Shown in pieces: positions 1 to 11,514 of a stretch of 64,000 nt of DNA. The notes under the pieces were generated by a model. That model did no database searches, was not told where the DNA came from, and was given only the letters and a program-made list of their open reading frames with translations. The stretch comes from Larus michahellis (taxonomy: Eukaryota; Chordata; Aves; Charadriiformes; Laridae): the NCBI RefSeq assembly GCF_964199755.1, contig NC_133904.1, forward strand, positions 1,178,001-1,242,000. Reading direction: 5' to 3'. The position numbers and the translations under genes were made by a program. Each line of letters begins with the position of its first letter. The stretch's first letter is position 1.

Positions 1-860
1 CGAGCCCCCGCTCCCCAGCTGTGTGATGGCGCGATGCTCCCCATCCGGCTGGGTGCGGAGCAGCTCCCCATCCCACGGGTGCGAGCTGCGGGGGCAAACT
101 CCTTTCCAGAGGAGCAGAGAGACCTCCAGGACTTCTCCAAGATATTTATTCTGACGCCGATCCACAGCGTCGCTGTGCAGCTCTGCGCGGAGTTTGCTCT
201 GGGTTATGATGTACAGGGGTCTGGAAATGAAAGGGAATATTTTGCCTTTGAAAAGGAGAGGGATCGTGTCTGCTGTGTTAAATTCAGAGACCTGGATATG
301 AAAAAAAAATGTGCGTGCGTGTGATGAAAAGCGTCCTGCGAGTTCATCCCATGTAATTGGGATGAGAGCTCTTGCATTGTGCAAAATCGTGATGTTGGTC
401 ACAGAGGGGATGCGCGAGCGCGGGGGCATGCGGAGACACAGCCCGTCGTGTTGTTTGAACGCTGCCTGCAAATCCCAGAATGGGCCATTAGAAATTAAAG
501 AGATGCTGTTAATCTGAGTTGGAAATAAAACAGGACACACATGAGCTCATCTGGTTGGTCTGGACTGCTGCTGGTGTCAGCTTCAATTGGAATAAACAAG
601 TGTTGCTCCACTGTACCGAGCTACTGGAAGGCAGAGCATTGCTGGGAGCGAGAGGCTGCTCCGCTCCCAGATGAGAACCGCTTGCCCAATTTCTGCTCAT
701 TTTTAAACATAGGCAGTTGTGAAACCGAGAGGGTACTCAGGGGTACTCATTACCACTTCTTCTTTGCAAGAGTTTTCCTCCAGCGCCCATAAAAACACTT
801 CTCGCTCTCGCAAGGGATTCCACATCAAATATTCAAGGCAGATTACAGCGAGAACCACAC
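1..860. other. Unclassified sequence, mixed composition
   Basis: No gene, repeat family or RNA is recognised here. An open frame of 96 codons at 34-324 has no recognisable domain, and overlapping frames of similar length occur throughout the window. A short AT-rich patch lies near 480-540. Confidence 0.4.
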
Positions 861-898
861 AGGAGAAGGGGGAAGAGGGGGGGGGGGAAAAAAAAAAA
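861..898 (+). repeat. Homopurine G/A tract
   Basis: A pure or nearly pure purine run in which about a dozen G bases are followed directly by about a dozen A bases. It is low-complexity sequence; nothing links it to a gene. Confidence 0.8.
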
Positions 899-1164
899 GG
901 TCTAAACTGTTCAGTTGCTTTAATAAAGGAGCCAAAAAGGTTAACACAGAGGAAGGGAGGTGGAGGGGAGGGGAGAGGCTCCTCGTTCCTCCTCGGGGCA
1001 GTGCTGCTGCTGGTGGATGCCAGCGCAGCCGGGGTTTTGAAGCGGGCGCTGCCGCTGCTGAGCCAACTCGGGGCACAGGTTGTTACCTGTGGCCAAGAGC
1101 TAAACCCTTAGCAGGGCTAAACGCGCACGTGGCGCTTCCCAGAACCGCCGTGCAGTGCTGCTTT

Positions 1165-1215
1165 AATAAAAAAAATAAAATAAAAAAAAAAAAAATTAAA
1201 AAAAAAAAAAAAGAA
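1165..1215 (+). repeat. A-rich low-complexity tract
   Basis: Some 50 bases consisting almost entirely of A with isolated T and G. It could be the remnant of a poly(A) tail, but no retrotransposed body is recognisable upstream on the plus strand. Simple low-complexity DNA is the safer reading. Confidence 0.75.
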
Positions 1216-1910
1216 AAAGGTTGGTGAGTATTCCTGCCCCGGAGGTGCTGGTGGCCTGCTCGAGGCGGGTTTGTTTGCTGTTGGTCTGCGCAGAGAGATC
1301 TGGGCTGTCGCTGCTGCGCCGAGGCTGGGGGGGGGGTCTCCTGCGCTGCACCCGCTGATTGCCGCGGGGCAGGAGCCCCCCACCCCTGGGGCTGCCAGCC
1401 TTGATTTGAGGCACGGGGGGTGAGCAGGCCCCCAGTGCCCTGCTAGCTGGGCTCTTCCTGCTGTTTGCGTCTCGTTTTGCAGCTGGGTCCTGGCTGCCCA
1501 CGCGGGTGAGGAGCCCGACTTTGGGGGGATGCTGGGGTGCGGGGAGCTCCCCGTGCTGGCACCGGCCCCAGCTCGCTGCCGGGTCCTGCTGAGCCTCCTC
1601 GGCACCTCTCGGGCACCTCGGGCACTCGCAGGCACCCGTTCGGGAAACGGCCCTGCTGAGGAATAAACTCGGCTGAGCCGAGTCCCCCCTCCCTTTGCCT
1701 TTGCTCGAGTGGGCACGGGCGCAGGGACACGGGGCGGGCAGGGACCAGCCCCGGCCGGGTAAACGGCTTTGGTCCCATTGCATCCGTGGGGATTTCGACC
1801 ATGACGCTGGCAGGCGCTGGGACTTCTCCAGCCATTTGTTCCTGCTGCAGTTCTCTAAATCCTCTCTCCCCACCGTCAACCTGCAGTTGCTGAGCCTTGT
1901 TTTGTCCCAG
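1216..1910. other. GC-rich spacer, no gene seen
   Basis: GC-rich sequence with short C and G runs. Long overlapping frames on the minus strand (up to 328 codons across 1196-2182) are rich in Pro, Ala, Arg, Ser and Gly and have no domain. This is the signature of translated GC-rich noncoding DNA. Confidence 0.5.
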
Positions 1911-2058
1911 GGGATGGGGCGGGGGGGTGAGCAGGGGACGGGGCAGGGGGTGAGCGGGCGATGGGGAAGGTGCCGAGCGGGCGACGGGGCAGGGGGTGAG
2001 CAAGAAACAGGAGATGGGGCAGGGGGTGAGCTGGAGGCAGATGGGGCAGGGGGTGAGC
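1911..2058 (+). repeat. G-rich degenerate minisatellite
   Basis: A degenerate tandem array whose recurring core is GGGGCAGGGGGTGAGC, with variable spacers between copies; at least five copies are visible. G runs of three to seven make it a candidate for G-quadruplex formation on the plus strand. The recurring GGTGAGC resembles a splice donor, but because it repeats with the unit it should not be read as one. Confidence 0.8.
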
Positions 2059-2194
2059 GTGCTGGGGGGCACTGGTTTTGCAGTGGGAGGTGGGGAGAGG
2101 CGGTATCTGACCGCAGGGACATGGCTTTGCCCGGCAGTGTGGGTTTTCTCCTGGTGATGCTGTGCCACACTAAAACATTCAAAACCTGTCAAAG

Positions 2195-2315
2195 CTCCTG
2201 AGAGTACAATTTTGCTTCACAGATAACATCTCCCCCCAGAAACACGCTTCGCTGTTTCTCTCGCATGTTTTTCTACCACGTAATTGTTTTTCTCCTCCTA
2301 ATTGCGCTGCAGAGC
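2195..2315. promoter_or_regulatory. Short AT-balanced island, possible conserved noncoding element
   Basis: About 120 bases of balanced composition, set in GC-rich flanks, without simple repeats and with a GTAATTG core near 2280. The texture resembles conserved noncoding elements elsewhere in the window. Function is inferred from composition only. Confidence 0.25.
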
Positions 2316-3840
2316 ATAACCCCGGCTTGCAGGGAGGAGATGCTGCTTCGGGTGAACCCGGGGCCCGCTTTCGGGGGGGCTGCGCCGCGGCGGGTGAGGG
2401 CAGGGAGCGGGTGCGTGCCCGGGGGTGCGCGGGGGCACTTGGCACTCTGTCACTGAGCAGCGCCCGGGTTTATTTTCCCTTCTCGCACCACCTGGAGGGA
2501 GGGTGCACGTGTGGTCTCCGAGCCTTTCCCACAACTACCGTGTGTTCATTAGGGGATGCTTTGCTGTGCTGGTGCTTGGACCCGGGGTACCTGTGGTGCC
2601 CAAAGCCACCCTCTCCAGGGCCGCCCTGCTCTGCCTGGCTGCCGGGAGGTCTCCTGGGAGCGAGAGCTGGGGGCAAAGCCACCAAACCCGCCGGCTGTGG
2701 AGAGCTGTTTGCAGCAGGTGTGGTTTGGAGGTGGCAGTGAAGTGGTCCTGTTCCCCCACCACCAGCCCCGGGGAGGTCACGTTGCGATGCCCCGGCAGCC
2801 CCCCGCACCGCTGCCCCCCCGCAGCATCACCCGGCGGGTGGTGAGGGGTGGCCCAGGCGATGCCGCGGCCGTTTGCCATCGCAAACGGAGTGTTTCATGG
2901 AGCAAGACAGGGGGGACCCACGGTGTCCTTCCCAGGGCGCTCAGCACCTCCTGCGGGGTCCCGGCCGGCTCGTGTTTGCAGCTTCTAATTGCTCAGGATT
3001 TTCTTTCCCTCTTCCAGTGCTTAATTGCTGGATTTCTCCACGCCAGCAGCACCTGTATCGCTCTGCAACGCAGCTCCTGAGTCACAAGCCACCCACGTCG
3101 AGTGTTTTTTAACCCACAGGGGAAAAGCACCGGGCTTTCAAAACGCCGCATACCAGGAGAGTTACCCGGTGCCTGCCTCCGCCCCGCAGCGAGGGCGACG
3201 GGCCCAACTCTGCCCGGTGAGGGTGGCAGCACCTCCCTGCGGCGGGGGCTGCGGGGGCTGCGGGGGCGCGGGCTGGCCCCGCTCCACGCTGCAGGTGCGA
3301 TCCCTGAGCCGCTGCCAGCGCCGGGGCACGGCCCGTGCTCCCCAGAGACATCGCTCCACCGCACTGCGGGGGGGTGGGCTGGGGAGCCCCCGCTGCGAAA
3401 CGGGGATGCCGTGGGGCAAATGACCCGGGAAGGGGGGGATGGCACCCAGCACCACTGTCCCCTCCCCGCCTGTGGCAGTGCAATGGCCCCATCCCTGCAG
3501 CCGGGTGCTGGGAGGGCTCAGCCCCCGACGGGGCACAGGGTCCCAGCCCAGGGGAGCATCGGGGCCAGCTCACGGGGGTTGTGGCAGCGTGTCCCGCCGG
3601 GCCGGCAGCACCTCGCAGCGGGGCGAAGCGGCAGGCAGGTGGTGGCACGTGTGGCCCTGAGAAGCAGCACGGGTTGCTGTGGTTTCGTGCTCATAAGCAA
3701 ATGGATTTGTGGCTTCAGCCGACTGAGTCATAGCTGGAGCGTTACTTGGCAAGTGGAGGAGAGCTCCCGCCCCCAGCGCCGCTCCCCGTGCAGCCTCGTC
3801 GGCAAATAACACATCACGAGCGACAGTTTGAGGCAGGATG
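2316..3840. other. GC-rich spacer, no gene seen
   Basis: GC-rich, CpG-containing sequence with many G and C runs. Numerous frames overlap on both strands and none shows a domain, a biased codon pattern or consistent splice sites. Confidence 0.5.
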
Positions 3841-3850
3841 TGGCCATGGT

Positions 3851-3924
3851 TTCTTTTTCTTTTCTGTTTTTTCTTTTTTTTTTTGAAGGGGGTATTTTTT
3901 ATATTTTTTTTCCCCCCCCTTCAA
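3851..3924 (+). repeat. T-rich tract with short perfect inverted repeat
   Basis: A T-dominated tract contains TTGAAGGGGG at 3883-3892, matched by its reverse complement CCCCCTTCAA at 3915-3924 with a 22-base AT-rich loop. The ten-base-pair stem is exact. It may be chance within low-complexity sequence; no T run follows the second arm as in a Pol III terminator. Confidence 0.6.
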
Positions 3925-5511
3925 GCTGAGATCCTCTCTAAAGAAAACAAATCCCTGCGGTCGGGCAGCTGGCAGCGGCCCCCGCAGGGCAGCGATGCTC
4001 TCGCTGCCGCCCGCTCCCTGGCTGCAGGTGGGGTGCAAGTGGTCCATGTCGATGCAGGAGCAGCAGGTCCCACTTGTCCCCTCTGCTGCCAGCCCCCGGA
4101 CGCCGAGCTCAGGAGGACGTGGGGACAGGGACGGGGTGCTCTGCTCCCCCAGGAGCGTGGGAGGCGATCCGGTCTGCGGCCGCTCGAGGGCTCGCCGGAA
4201 TAAAGCTGGTTTCTGTTGAGTAATTTGAGAAACTCGTCTGGGTGCTGAAGCAGCCCCATGTCCCACTGGGCCCCCCGTCCTGCCTGTCGTGGGTGACGGG
4301 GATAAATTCTGCCCCGCAGCCCCGTGTGTCCCAGGCAGGGCTGGCTCCCGGGCAGGAGCCCCCGGCGATGCTGCTCTGGGACGGCCGGTGGCTGCAGGCT
4401 CTGCCCGTGTCCCTGCGGAGCCGGGGCAGCGCGGGGCTGACGGGGAAAGGCGGTTGTTTAAAAGGGTGAAATTTTCTTGTTTCACTCCCATCGGGTGCAG
4501 GCTCTTGCTGCACCGTTGCATTGGCCCGGGATGCAACCCCGCACCACCCCTGGCACGTGTGATGCCCAGAGGAGGGTTTTGCGTGCTGCGTCCCTCCTCC
4601 TGGCTGCTCTGACTTTCACCTCGGCTCTGGGGACATGCTCATGGCGGGCAGTTCACGTCCTCAGCCCGGTGCCATTTCTGCAGCAGTGAGCTGGACAAAC
4701 CCACCGGGTTTCTGCCCGTCTGCTCCCTGTTTCCTCCGGGCATCCCTCAAGTTCTTCCCCTTTTTCCTTTCTCTGCTCTAAATTTTCCAACTCCAGCTTT
4801 TGGGAAGCACCCCTGGGGGAGCGGTTGGGATTTGGGCTTTGCCAGGTGGGAAGGTTTTGCAGCGTGGGGCGGGGGGAGGAAGGGGAAGAGAGGAGCGCAG
4901 CGGCGGGGCGGCAGTTTGCGAAACCACCCGCTGAGAGATACGGCGAGGCGCTGCACGTTCCCGTCCACAGCCAGTTCTTGTGAAACGCTAATTTTGAGAG
5001 CAAGTGTCTTGCTGGCTGTGTCTGGGGTGGCCGTGACTTGTGGCTCTGCTGCGGGTGCCATGCCACCCCCCGGACTCACCCACACCTCCCGCACCTGAAA
5101 TCCTGTTTGTGCGAGCCGAGGGTTTGTTTCCGCAGGGAGAAGTGAGGAGCGTGAGTGTGGCGGTGCTGGGTTCAGGTCAGCGGCTCTGGCTCGGAGCTCG
5201 ATGCTGAAACCACTGTGGATCATGCGGTCGGTGCCGGGCTCTGCCTGCCCCGAGGCCACCGCCTGTCCCCGTGCTGGGGCAGCATCTCCAGTACCATGAG
5301 ACGGAGGGGAAGGTGTCAGGGCTGCCGCCAGATACCTGCGGTGGCTCAGCTGTCCCTGAGCTCCTCCAAACTTCCCAGGTGGATCTGCAGGGCCGTAAAA
5401 GCCCATTTCCCCCCAAGAAAGGTGCTTCCTTGATGTGGGGCCGTGCTGCAGGATCTGCAGCTGCCCCAGCGCTGGACCAGGGCTGATGTGACCAAGCTCC
5501 TGGTGAGCCGA
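3925..5511. other. GC-rich spacer, no gene seen
   Basis: GC-rich sequence without recognisable repeat or gene. Several frames of 70-240 codons overlap in different frames and on both strands, with the composition of translated noncoding DNA. Confidence 0.5.
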
Positions 5512-5938
5512 GTCATAGAATCATAGTACGGTTTGGGTTGGAAGGCACCTTAAAAATCACCTACTTCCACCTCCCTGCCCTGGGCAGGGACACCTCCCAC
5601 CAGCCCAGGTTGCTCCAAGCCCCGTCCAACCTGGCCTTGAACCCCTCCAGGGATGGGGCAGCCACAGCTTCTCTGGGCAACCTGGGCCAGGGGCTCACTG
5701 CCCTCACAGCCAAGGACTTCTTCCCAATATCTCATCTCAGTCTCCCCTCTTCCAGTGTAAAACCATTCCCCCTCGTCCCACGGCTCCCCTCCCTGCTCCA
5801 GAGTCCCTCCCCAGCTTTCCTGGAGCCCCTTTAGGGACTGGAAGGGGCTGGAAGGTCTCCCCGGAGCCTTCTCTTCTCCAGGCTGAACCCCCCCAGCTCT
5901 CTCAGCCTGTCCCCACAGCAGAGGGGCTCCAGCCCTCC
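5512..5938 (-). mobile_element. CR1 LINE, 5'-truncated 3' fragment (copy 1)
   Basis: Reading the plus strand, the element opens with two overlapping TCATAGAATCATAG-type units, the reverse complement of the CR1 3' terminal repeat. It continues through the familiar CR1 blocks (GTTTGGGTTGGAAGG, GGGACACCTCCCACCAG, CCAGGGATGGGGCAGCC, CTTCTCTTCTCCAGGCTGAA) and stops after the GGGGCTCCAGCCCTC block. The element therefore lies on the minus strand and is truncated at its 5' end. CR1 is the dominant avian LINE, and truncation is normal for it. By eye it differs from the copy at 50572-50974 at only about seven of some 370 aligned positions, so both belong to one fairly young subfamily. Confidence 0.96.
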
Positions 5939-7375
5939 AGTCCTGTGGGTTTGGGTTGGGGCTTCTCCATGTCTGCCCGCAGCGGAGTCGTAACCTCACA
6001 CCTCTCTCACACCCTGCTGCGTCCTCCCCGCCTGCGCCCACCTGTCGCAGACCCCCCCCCCGCCGCAGCTGCCCGCCTCCCAAAGGTCGGGGCTGGGGGT
6101 GCACAGCTCCTGGCCGCCCGCCGGGCTCCTGCCCCTTCATCACACGCTGGGAGCGGCTGCCAGTAACCTGGAAGGAAGTGGTTTGTGGAATGGTGGCAGC
6201 GACGAGCTGGTTCAGAAATGTGGCTATGGCTTGAGGTTTCTGCTCTGGAAAGCTGACTAATTTCCACCAGAAGTAAGGCCACAAGAGAAAAAAACCCAAA
6301 CCATCCCAAGAAATGCCTGTGCCACTCATCTGTTGTCAGAGACCTTCGAAAGAGGCCGAGGGGCTTGGGGACATGGGGGTGCCCGGAGCTGAGCTTTTGC
6401 TCACGCAGCCAGCGCCAGGGTTGGTAACAGAGAGAACTCTCCTTAGGGACGTCCATGCTGGGGGTATAAAGTATTTATTCCTCCTTGTTTATCTTATATT
6501 GGAGCAAAACCATGTGCTGGAGCGCTGCTTCCTCAGCCACAGCCCTGGTCCTGTCCCTCAGCCGCTGTCACGGGGATGGGGAGAACACGGAGACCCTGGG
6601 AATGGCTCTGGCCCCGGAGAGCTGAGCCTGGGTGCTCCCAAACCCTCTCTCCCCCGGGTCCCTGCCGCAGCCTGCAAAGGCCGCTGGTTTTACTTTTCAG
6701 GGCTGATTTCCTGAAATGCTTTATTTTGTAGCCTGCCTGTTGTCTAGCACACAAAATCTCCCTTGTTGGAATTTGGGCTTTTGGTTTGTTTTTTTTTTTT
6801 CTTTTTCTTTTAAATAGAAGATTCTGATATGGGAGTACCAGGATAACAGGAGGAAGTTAAGGAGTGGTTCTTCCTGCGTTCCCGCAGCCGCTGCCGTGCC
6901 GTCGGCCCTGGCTCTCCGTCTCCCAGCACGAGCTGGACACGGGCTTCTCGACGCTTGCAGAGCAAACGGCCACGTCGTGGGTCTCCCGGTGTCCCCAGCT
7001 GGAGCCTGGAAACGCGGCTGCTGGGGGCCCTGGGGAGGCACCGAGCACCTTGGGGGGGTAAAACAGGCCGGTTCCCTTGGCTGCCGTTTTGGGTCTCTTC
7101 CAGCGGCACGGACACCTGCAAATGGTCCGGCTTTGCTGTGAAGAGGGCATTGAAAAAAAGGAAGGTGCTTGCTGAGATGTTGTTTTTCCCGGCGCTGGCG
7201 CAGGGAAGGGGGATGTGGAAGGGAGCTCTAAAAAGCCCCCAGTTACATCTTCCCCAGGCCCAAAGCGCGGCCCCTCGCAGCAGGTGCGGCCCCGCTAATT
7301 CCTTTCCTCGGTGCAGTTCGGTTTCTTGGGTGGCAGGATGCAATCTGTGTTCGGGTTTGGCTTTCTAGAGAAACT
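5939..7375. other. Mixed-composition spacer, no gene seen
   Basis: GC-rich sequence interrupted by moderate AT patches near 6230-6310, 6450-6520 and 6710-6850, including a short T-rich tract at about 6790-6812. No gene, RNA or transposon is recognised. Confidence 0.45.
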
Positions 7376-7630
7376 CTTGGCTTGTCACTCTCAAGGCACA
7401 ACATGCTCCTTAAATAGCAGGCTAAATTTCTCCACCTAGCCTAAAAAAAAATACAAAACACTCCTCTGCCAAAAGAGAGGACATATTCCAGTATTCTTTG
7501 TTGTTGCAACAAATTGGGTGGATACTGTCAGACTTCTGTATTCTGGGAATACTTCCAGAGCCTCTCTTTGTGTGCAAGTCGGTTACCATGTAATTGTCAG
7601 CTGAAATTGCAGTGTCGGATAACTCGGCTC
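7376..7630. promoter_or_regulatory. AT-rich island beside a CpG-rich block
   Basis: About 250 bases of AT-leaning, non-repetitive sequence with a run of nine A at about 7443-7451. It abuts the CpG-rich block that follows. Regulatory function is an inference from composition and position. Confidence 0.25.
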
Positions 7631-7915
7631 CGGCTCTGCCATCATCTGCCCCTCCTGCGCCGCAGCCCCGGCCGCGGGGGGCGAAGTGTGGGGCTCTGCT
7701 CCCCCCGCCAGCCAGCAGCGGGGGCTGCCCCGGGTCCTGCCCCCACGGGGACGGGGGGCGTTTGTGGCGGCACCTTCGCTAAAGGCACCGCTGCCCGGGG
7801 GGGGAAGGAGGGATCCCGCCGCCCGCGGGGAGGGCGGCGAGGGCAAGGAGGGACGGGGGGGTCCCTGCCGCCTCCTGGCCCCTGCCCGCGGCTGTCGGCG
7901 GCGCTGCGGAGATAA
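7631..7915. promoter_or_regulatory. CpG-island-like block
   Basis: A dense cluster of CpG dinucleotides in very GC-rich sequence, with GCGG, CCGC and GGCG words repeated at close spacing. In birds and mammals such blocks often mark promoters or Polycomb-bound developmental enhancers. It ends in GAGATAAAAAGG, which weakly resembles a TATA element, and is followed by an AT-rich island. No exon or start site is identified. Confidence 0.4.
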
Positions 7916-8310
7916 AAAGGTTGCTTTCGATGCGATGGGAATCGTCTTCGCCCTCTTCCTTCCCCTTTCAAATTGGCAGCTCGTTTTGTTGTGTTTGTTT
8001 TAGCCCGAATCCCAGTGACAATTAATGCTAGAAGGCTAGATTAAGCTGTTTTTACTTGTTTTCTTTTTCACTTTGATTTCCACCTCCTCCAAATTCTTAA
8101 TCCTACTGAATATTTCATCTCTCGTAACTCCATCAATTGAAAGTCTCCCAGCGGGACGTGCAGGACCAGCACTATTAGAGCTGCTTTGCTTTAGCTAATG
8201 CTTCTCAACGCCGGGCTGAGTTTGTTGCGCAATTTATTTCAGACAAGAAAACCACAGCATCCGCCTCGGCGAGAACCGCGCGAGCGATTTGGGAACAGGG
8301 CTGTGCAATA
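7916..8310. promoter_or_regulatory. AT-rich island, possible conserved noncoding element
   Basis: Repeat-free, AT-leaning sequence including ACAATTAATGC, GATTAAGC and GCAATTTATTTC words, the kind of homeodomain-type cores that recur in the other islands. It follows a CpG-rich block directly. No coding frame is visible. Enhancer function is not demonstrated. Confidence 0.3.
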
Positions 8311-9765
8311 AATGAGAACTCGGGCGGCTGATGAGAAAGCGGAGCACCCCTCGTTCCCACCTCGCGCCCTGCGCCAACGGCAGGCGGCTTCTGCAGGTGG
8401 GAAACCCCTGGTGTGGCCGGGAGCGGGGGATCCCGCCCTACACGTAGGGGACTTGCCGCGGGGAGGTGGCCGGCGCGGTGGTTACCCGGCTCCTGTCAGC
8501 CCCGCGGCGGGTCAGCCAGCCCGGAGACGGGCTGCTCCGGGTGAAAGGGGTTTGCTGGGGTGCAGAGAGGTGGCGGTGGCAGATCCTGCCCATCTGTTTG
8601 TGTTTCCCCAGCAAAAATCGCACTTTTGCCCTTTTTTCTGTGGCAACGCTTCCCGGGATGCATTTGGACGTATTGTTGGGTTTTTGCCCTAAACGTACAC
8701 TGTCGACAAAAAAAAGCTTTCGGATGGGGAACTTCTTTTTTTCCCCCCTGTCAAAAAGGCATTTTCCAGCTTGAACAAGCCCGGGCTGGCTCCGCACGGA
8801 GCTGCCCGGCAGGATGGACGCGTTCCTCCCAGTCTGCCGCTTTCTCCTGTCTGGAAAGGAAAGCTGGGGGTTCAGTGCCATGCCGGGGACTTTGCAGCTC
8901 CCTGCGTCCCCCTGCCCTCTCCGTTATGTCACCCCGGGGTGCCTGCTCTCTGTAACGGTGCCTTTTACCACCCAAATCGCCGCTCGCTCCACAGTATCCC
9001 AAGCGGTTTGCGGGGCCGTTTCTCTCGGAGGAATCCGGCTGCTTCTGACATGAAGCAGGGATGGGGCAGGCTCTGCCAGCGGGGCCTCTGAAGCTCGCAA
9101 AGCTCCGGCGCTCTTCACCTGCTCCACGTGTTCCTTATCCAGAGCCCCGGAGCGCCTGCAGCCGGGATGGGAAGAGCTCGCGCTGAGGCGCCAGCAGCCG
9201 GCTCCAGGCGCCTTTGCCAAGGGAGCGGCGGTGGCATATGTTCGCTCTCAGAGCAAGGTTACACTCTCGACTCATTAGAAGTTACTTTCCTCATTTTGGG
9301 GCGTATGCAGGAGAAGCGGGTGCCAAGCTGGCAAGGCGTGCGGTGGAGCAGAGAGGGCTCGGGCAGGCTCCGGAGGAAGTTTGCTCTTGCACTTTTAGCC
9401 TCGGTTATTTTGTTTTGAAAGCGGCACAAACCCAGCCCTGAATGCATCCGCCCCCCACCGCGGGGCTTTCCTCCGGCATCCCGCACCGAGCCAGGCTGAG
9501 ACCCCCTCCCCGGGACCTCTCCCGGGTTATTCCTGCAGGCACGGAGCACGGGGTTTGCTTAGGAACCAGGGCCTGGGAGGGGTGGGATGGGGCGGAGAAG
9601 GTGGGGGGGACACACAAAATCCAGCAGACCCCTGGGAGCGGGGTGCAGGTATTCGACGTGGTCCGTGCTTCGGGCAGCCCCGGTCGCTGATGAGCTGCCT
9701 CAGACCTGGGGAATTCAGCACGTTCCCAAATAACGGGGCTGGCGGCTTTGCGGGATCTGTAGCCC
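8311..9765. other. GC-rich spacer, no gene seen
   Basis: Predominantly GC-rich with scattered CpG and short homopolymers. Frames of up to 147 codons overlap on both strands without domains or a consistent codon signal. Confidence 0.45.
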
Positions 9766-10390
9766 ATACTAATGGCTGATTGCTGAACCATAAGTAGTTG
9801 TGTTATGCTTTGGATTTATTGGAGGCCGAGGGATTAATTTCCTGAAATATATGGTCATGATGTTGAGGTTAAATTAAGATCTCATTCAAAAGGATTCTTT
9901 TTATTATATTTAATTTGTAACCCCTTTTCTATAGCCATTTTACAGCTACTCCTCCCCCTCCCTTAAATGTTCAGTGTCATGTTTCCAGGAAGAATCTTAT
10001 TTCATGCAGACTAATAGCATTTTTCAGTATAACCTTTTACAGTTCCTCACCGTTCGAGTTACTCTAGTCCCGGTTGTTTATACACAACAAGGTCTTATAT
10101 CCTCTCTTCAAAAATAAAGATGTTGATGCAAAAGCAACGAGAGCTTCTGGCAGAGCTAAAAATCCATCCGTTCTCTCCTCCTTCCCCACATGCCACCCCC
10201 TTCAATCTGCTGTAACTAAAAGCCCTTTTACTTCAGCGCTTGAGCACTTTGATAAAACGCATGTTGAGTAAATCTTACATGACATTTTTACTCTGGGTGA
10301 TATGTATATAAAGTTGAGCTGGCTCAGCGCTAGCCTGGCTTCACCCTCCTTCACCATGCCGTTATTACACTGGTAAATTAACTGTGGGAA
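9766..10390. promoter_or_regulatory. AT-rich island, possible conserved noncoding cluster
   Basis: More than 600 bases of AT-rich, non-repetitive sequence between GC-rich flanks. It holds several TTTATT, TTAATTT and TAATAGC words, and TATATAAAG at 10305-10313. Such islands are typical of developmental regulatory DNA, but conservation cannot be measured here. The 65-codon frame at 10074-10271 has no recognisable feature. Confidence 0.35.
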
Positions 10391-11514
10391 TCGGCGCTAC
10401 GAGGTGCTGGAGGTGAGCGGGGAAGGGGACGCGGCCGTCAGGAAGGACGATGGGTGGATGCAGCCGCCGGCTCCGGGGCAGCCGAGGCCGGGCAGGGAGC
10501 GAGGGAGCATCGTCCGGCGCTGCCTCCGCTCCTTGTGCTCAGGGAAAGGATCCCCTGCTCTGGACCATTGCCGCCAGCGGTGGCTTCAGCCTGCGCCCAG
10601 CCAGTGTCCCCGTGCCGTGCTGTCCCTGTGGCACACCTGCAACGCCAGGTTCGGGGCTGGCCCCGCGAGGCGCCCAACCTGCACCCGTCCAGCCCAGGAG
10701 AGAGCGTGTCCCAGAGCGGTTGGAGACGTGCTGCCTGCAGGAGCTCTGCTCTAGGTCAGAGGGACGAGCTCATTGCCGCCGCTCTCCCCAGCGCCAGTGA
10801 GGTGCGGGGAAAGGGTTGGCTCGCTCCGAGGGGCTCCTCTGGCCCAGAGCGGCCTCGGGCCTGGGGGTCTGGGCGAGGGAGGAGGACAGGCATTGAATTT
10901 GCTTGAGAGTCCAGACAAGATAGCTCCCCAAAACAAATCTTTTAGTCCTCAGATCTAGGTTCTCACTCTGGAGGACAAAACCCCAACCTTTTTCTGAGTG
11001 TGTGAAATGTCCAACAGATGATGTACAGAACGCACGTTCCGAGCGCGGTGAGGAGGAAAGGCGTTGGAGAGCAGGGGGCTGTGCTGGTGGTGGTGCTTGT
11101 TGCTGTATGTGGCTCTTTGCGCGTTGCTCCTTTGCTGGTTGAGAGCAGCAGAGCGTGAGATGCTCTCTGATTCCTCTGAGCAGATGGTGGAGCTCAGGCT
11201 GGACCCCCCCGTGCTGCCTGCTGTGCCCCCTGGGGTCCGGCATTTGAACCCCCTGGTCCAGGTGGCACCTTCCTGGCGTCTTGCAGGTTGGGAAACAGCT
11301 GTGTCCTTCCGTTCTCCCAGATGAATTTTCCTCCCCTCCCCGGCACCCAGTCCGTGGGCGCCCCTGCATGCAAAGCACAGCAAAGGAGGGATGAAACGGC
11401 AGTTTGGGAGGAAAAAGGGGGATCTGTTTGACAGTGGGCCACAGCGGAGGAGGTGACCCCCAGGGCCAGGCAGGCTGGGGGCAGCAGGCTGAGGGCTGGC
11501 CAGGGTGCCCTGGG
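10391..11514. other. GC-rich spacer, no gene seen
   Basis: GC-rich sequence. The overlapping frames (up to 202 codons, minus strand 10770-11378) do not resemble a known protein. No transposon was recognised before the CR1 fragment that follows. Confidence 0.45.

Noticed and set aside
1911..2058. Series of GGTGAGC splice-donor-like sequences
   Set aside because: They recur with the minisatellite unit and have no associated exon.
1196..2182. 328-codon minus-strand open frame and overlapping 249-codon frame
   Set aside because: Pro/Ala/Arg/Ser-rich low-complexity translation of GC-rich DNA with another long frame on the same bases. No domain or splice context.
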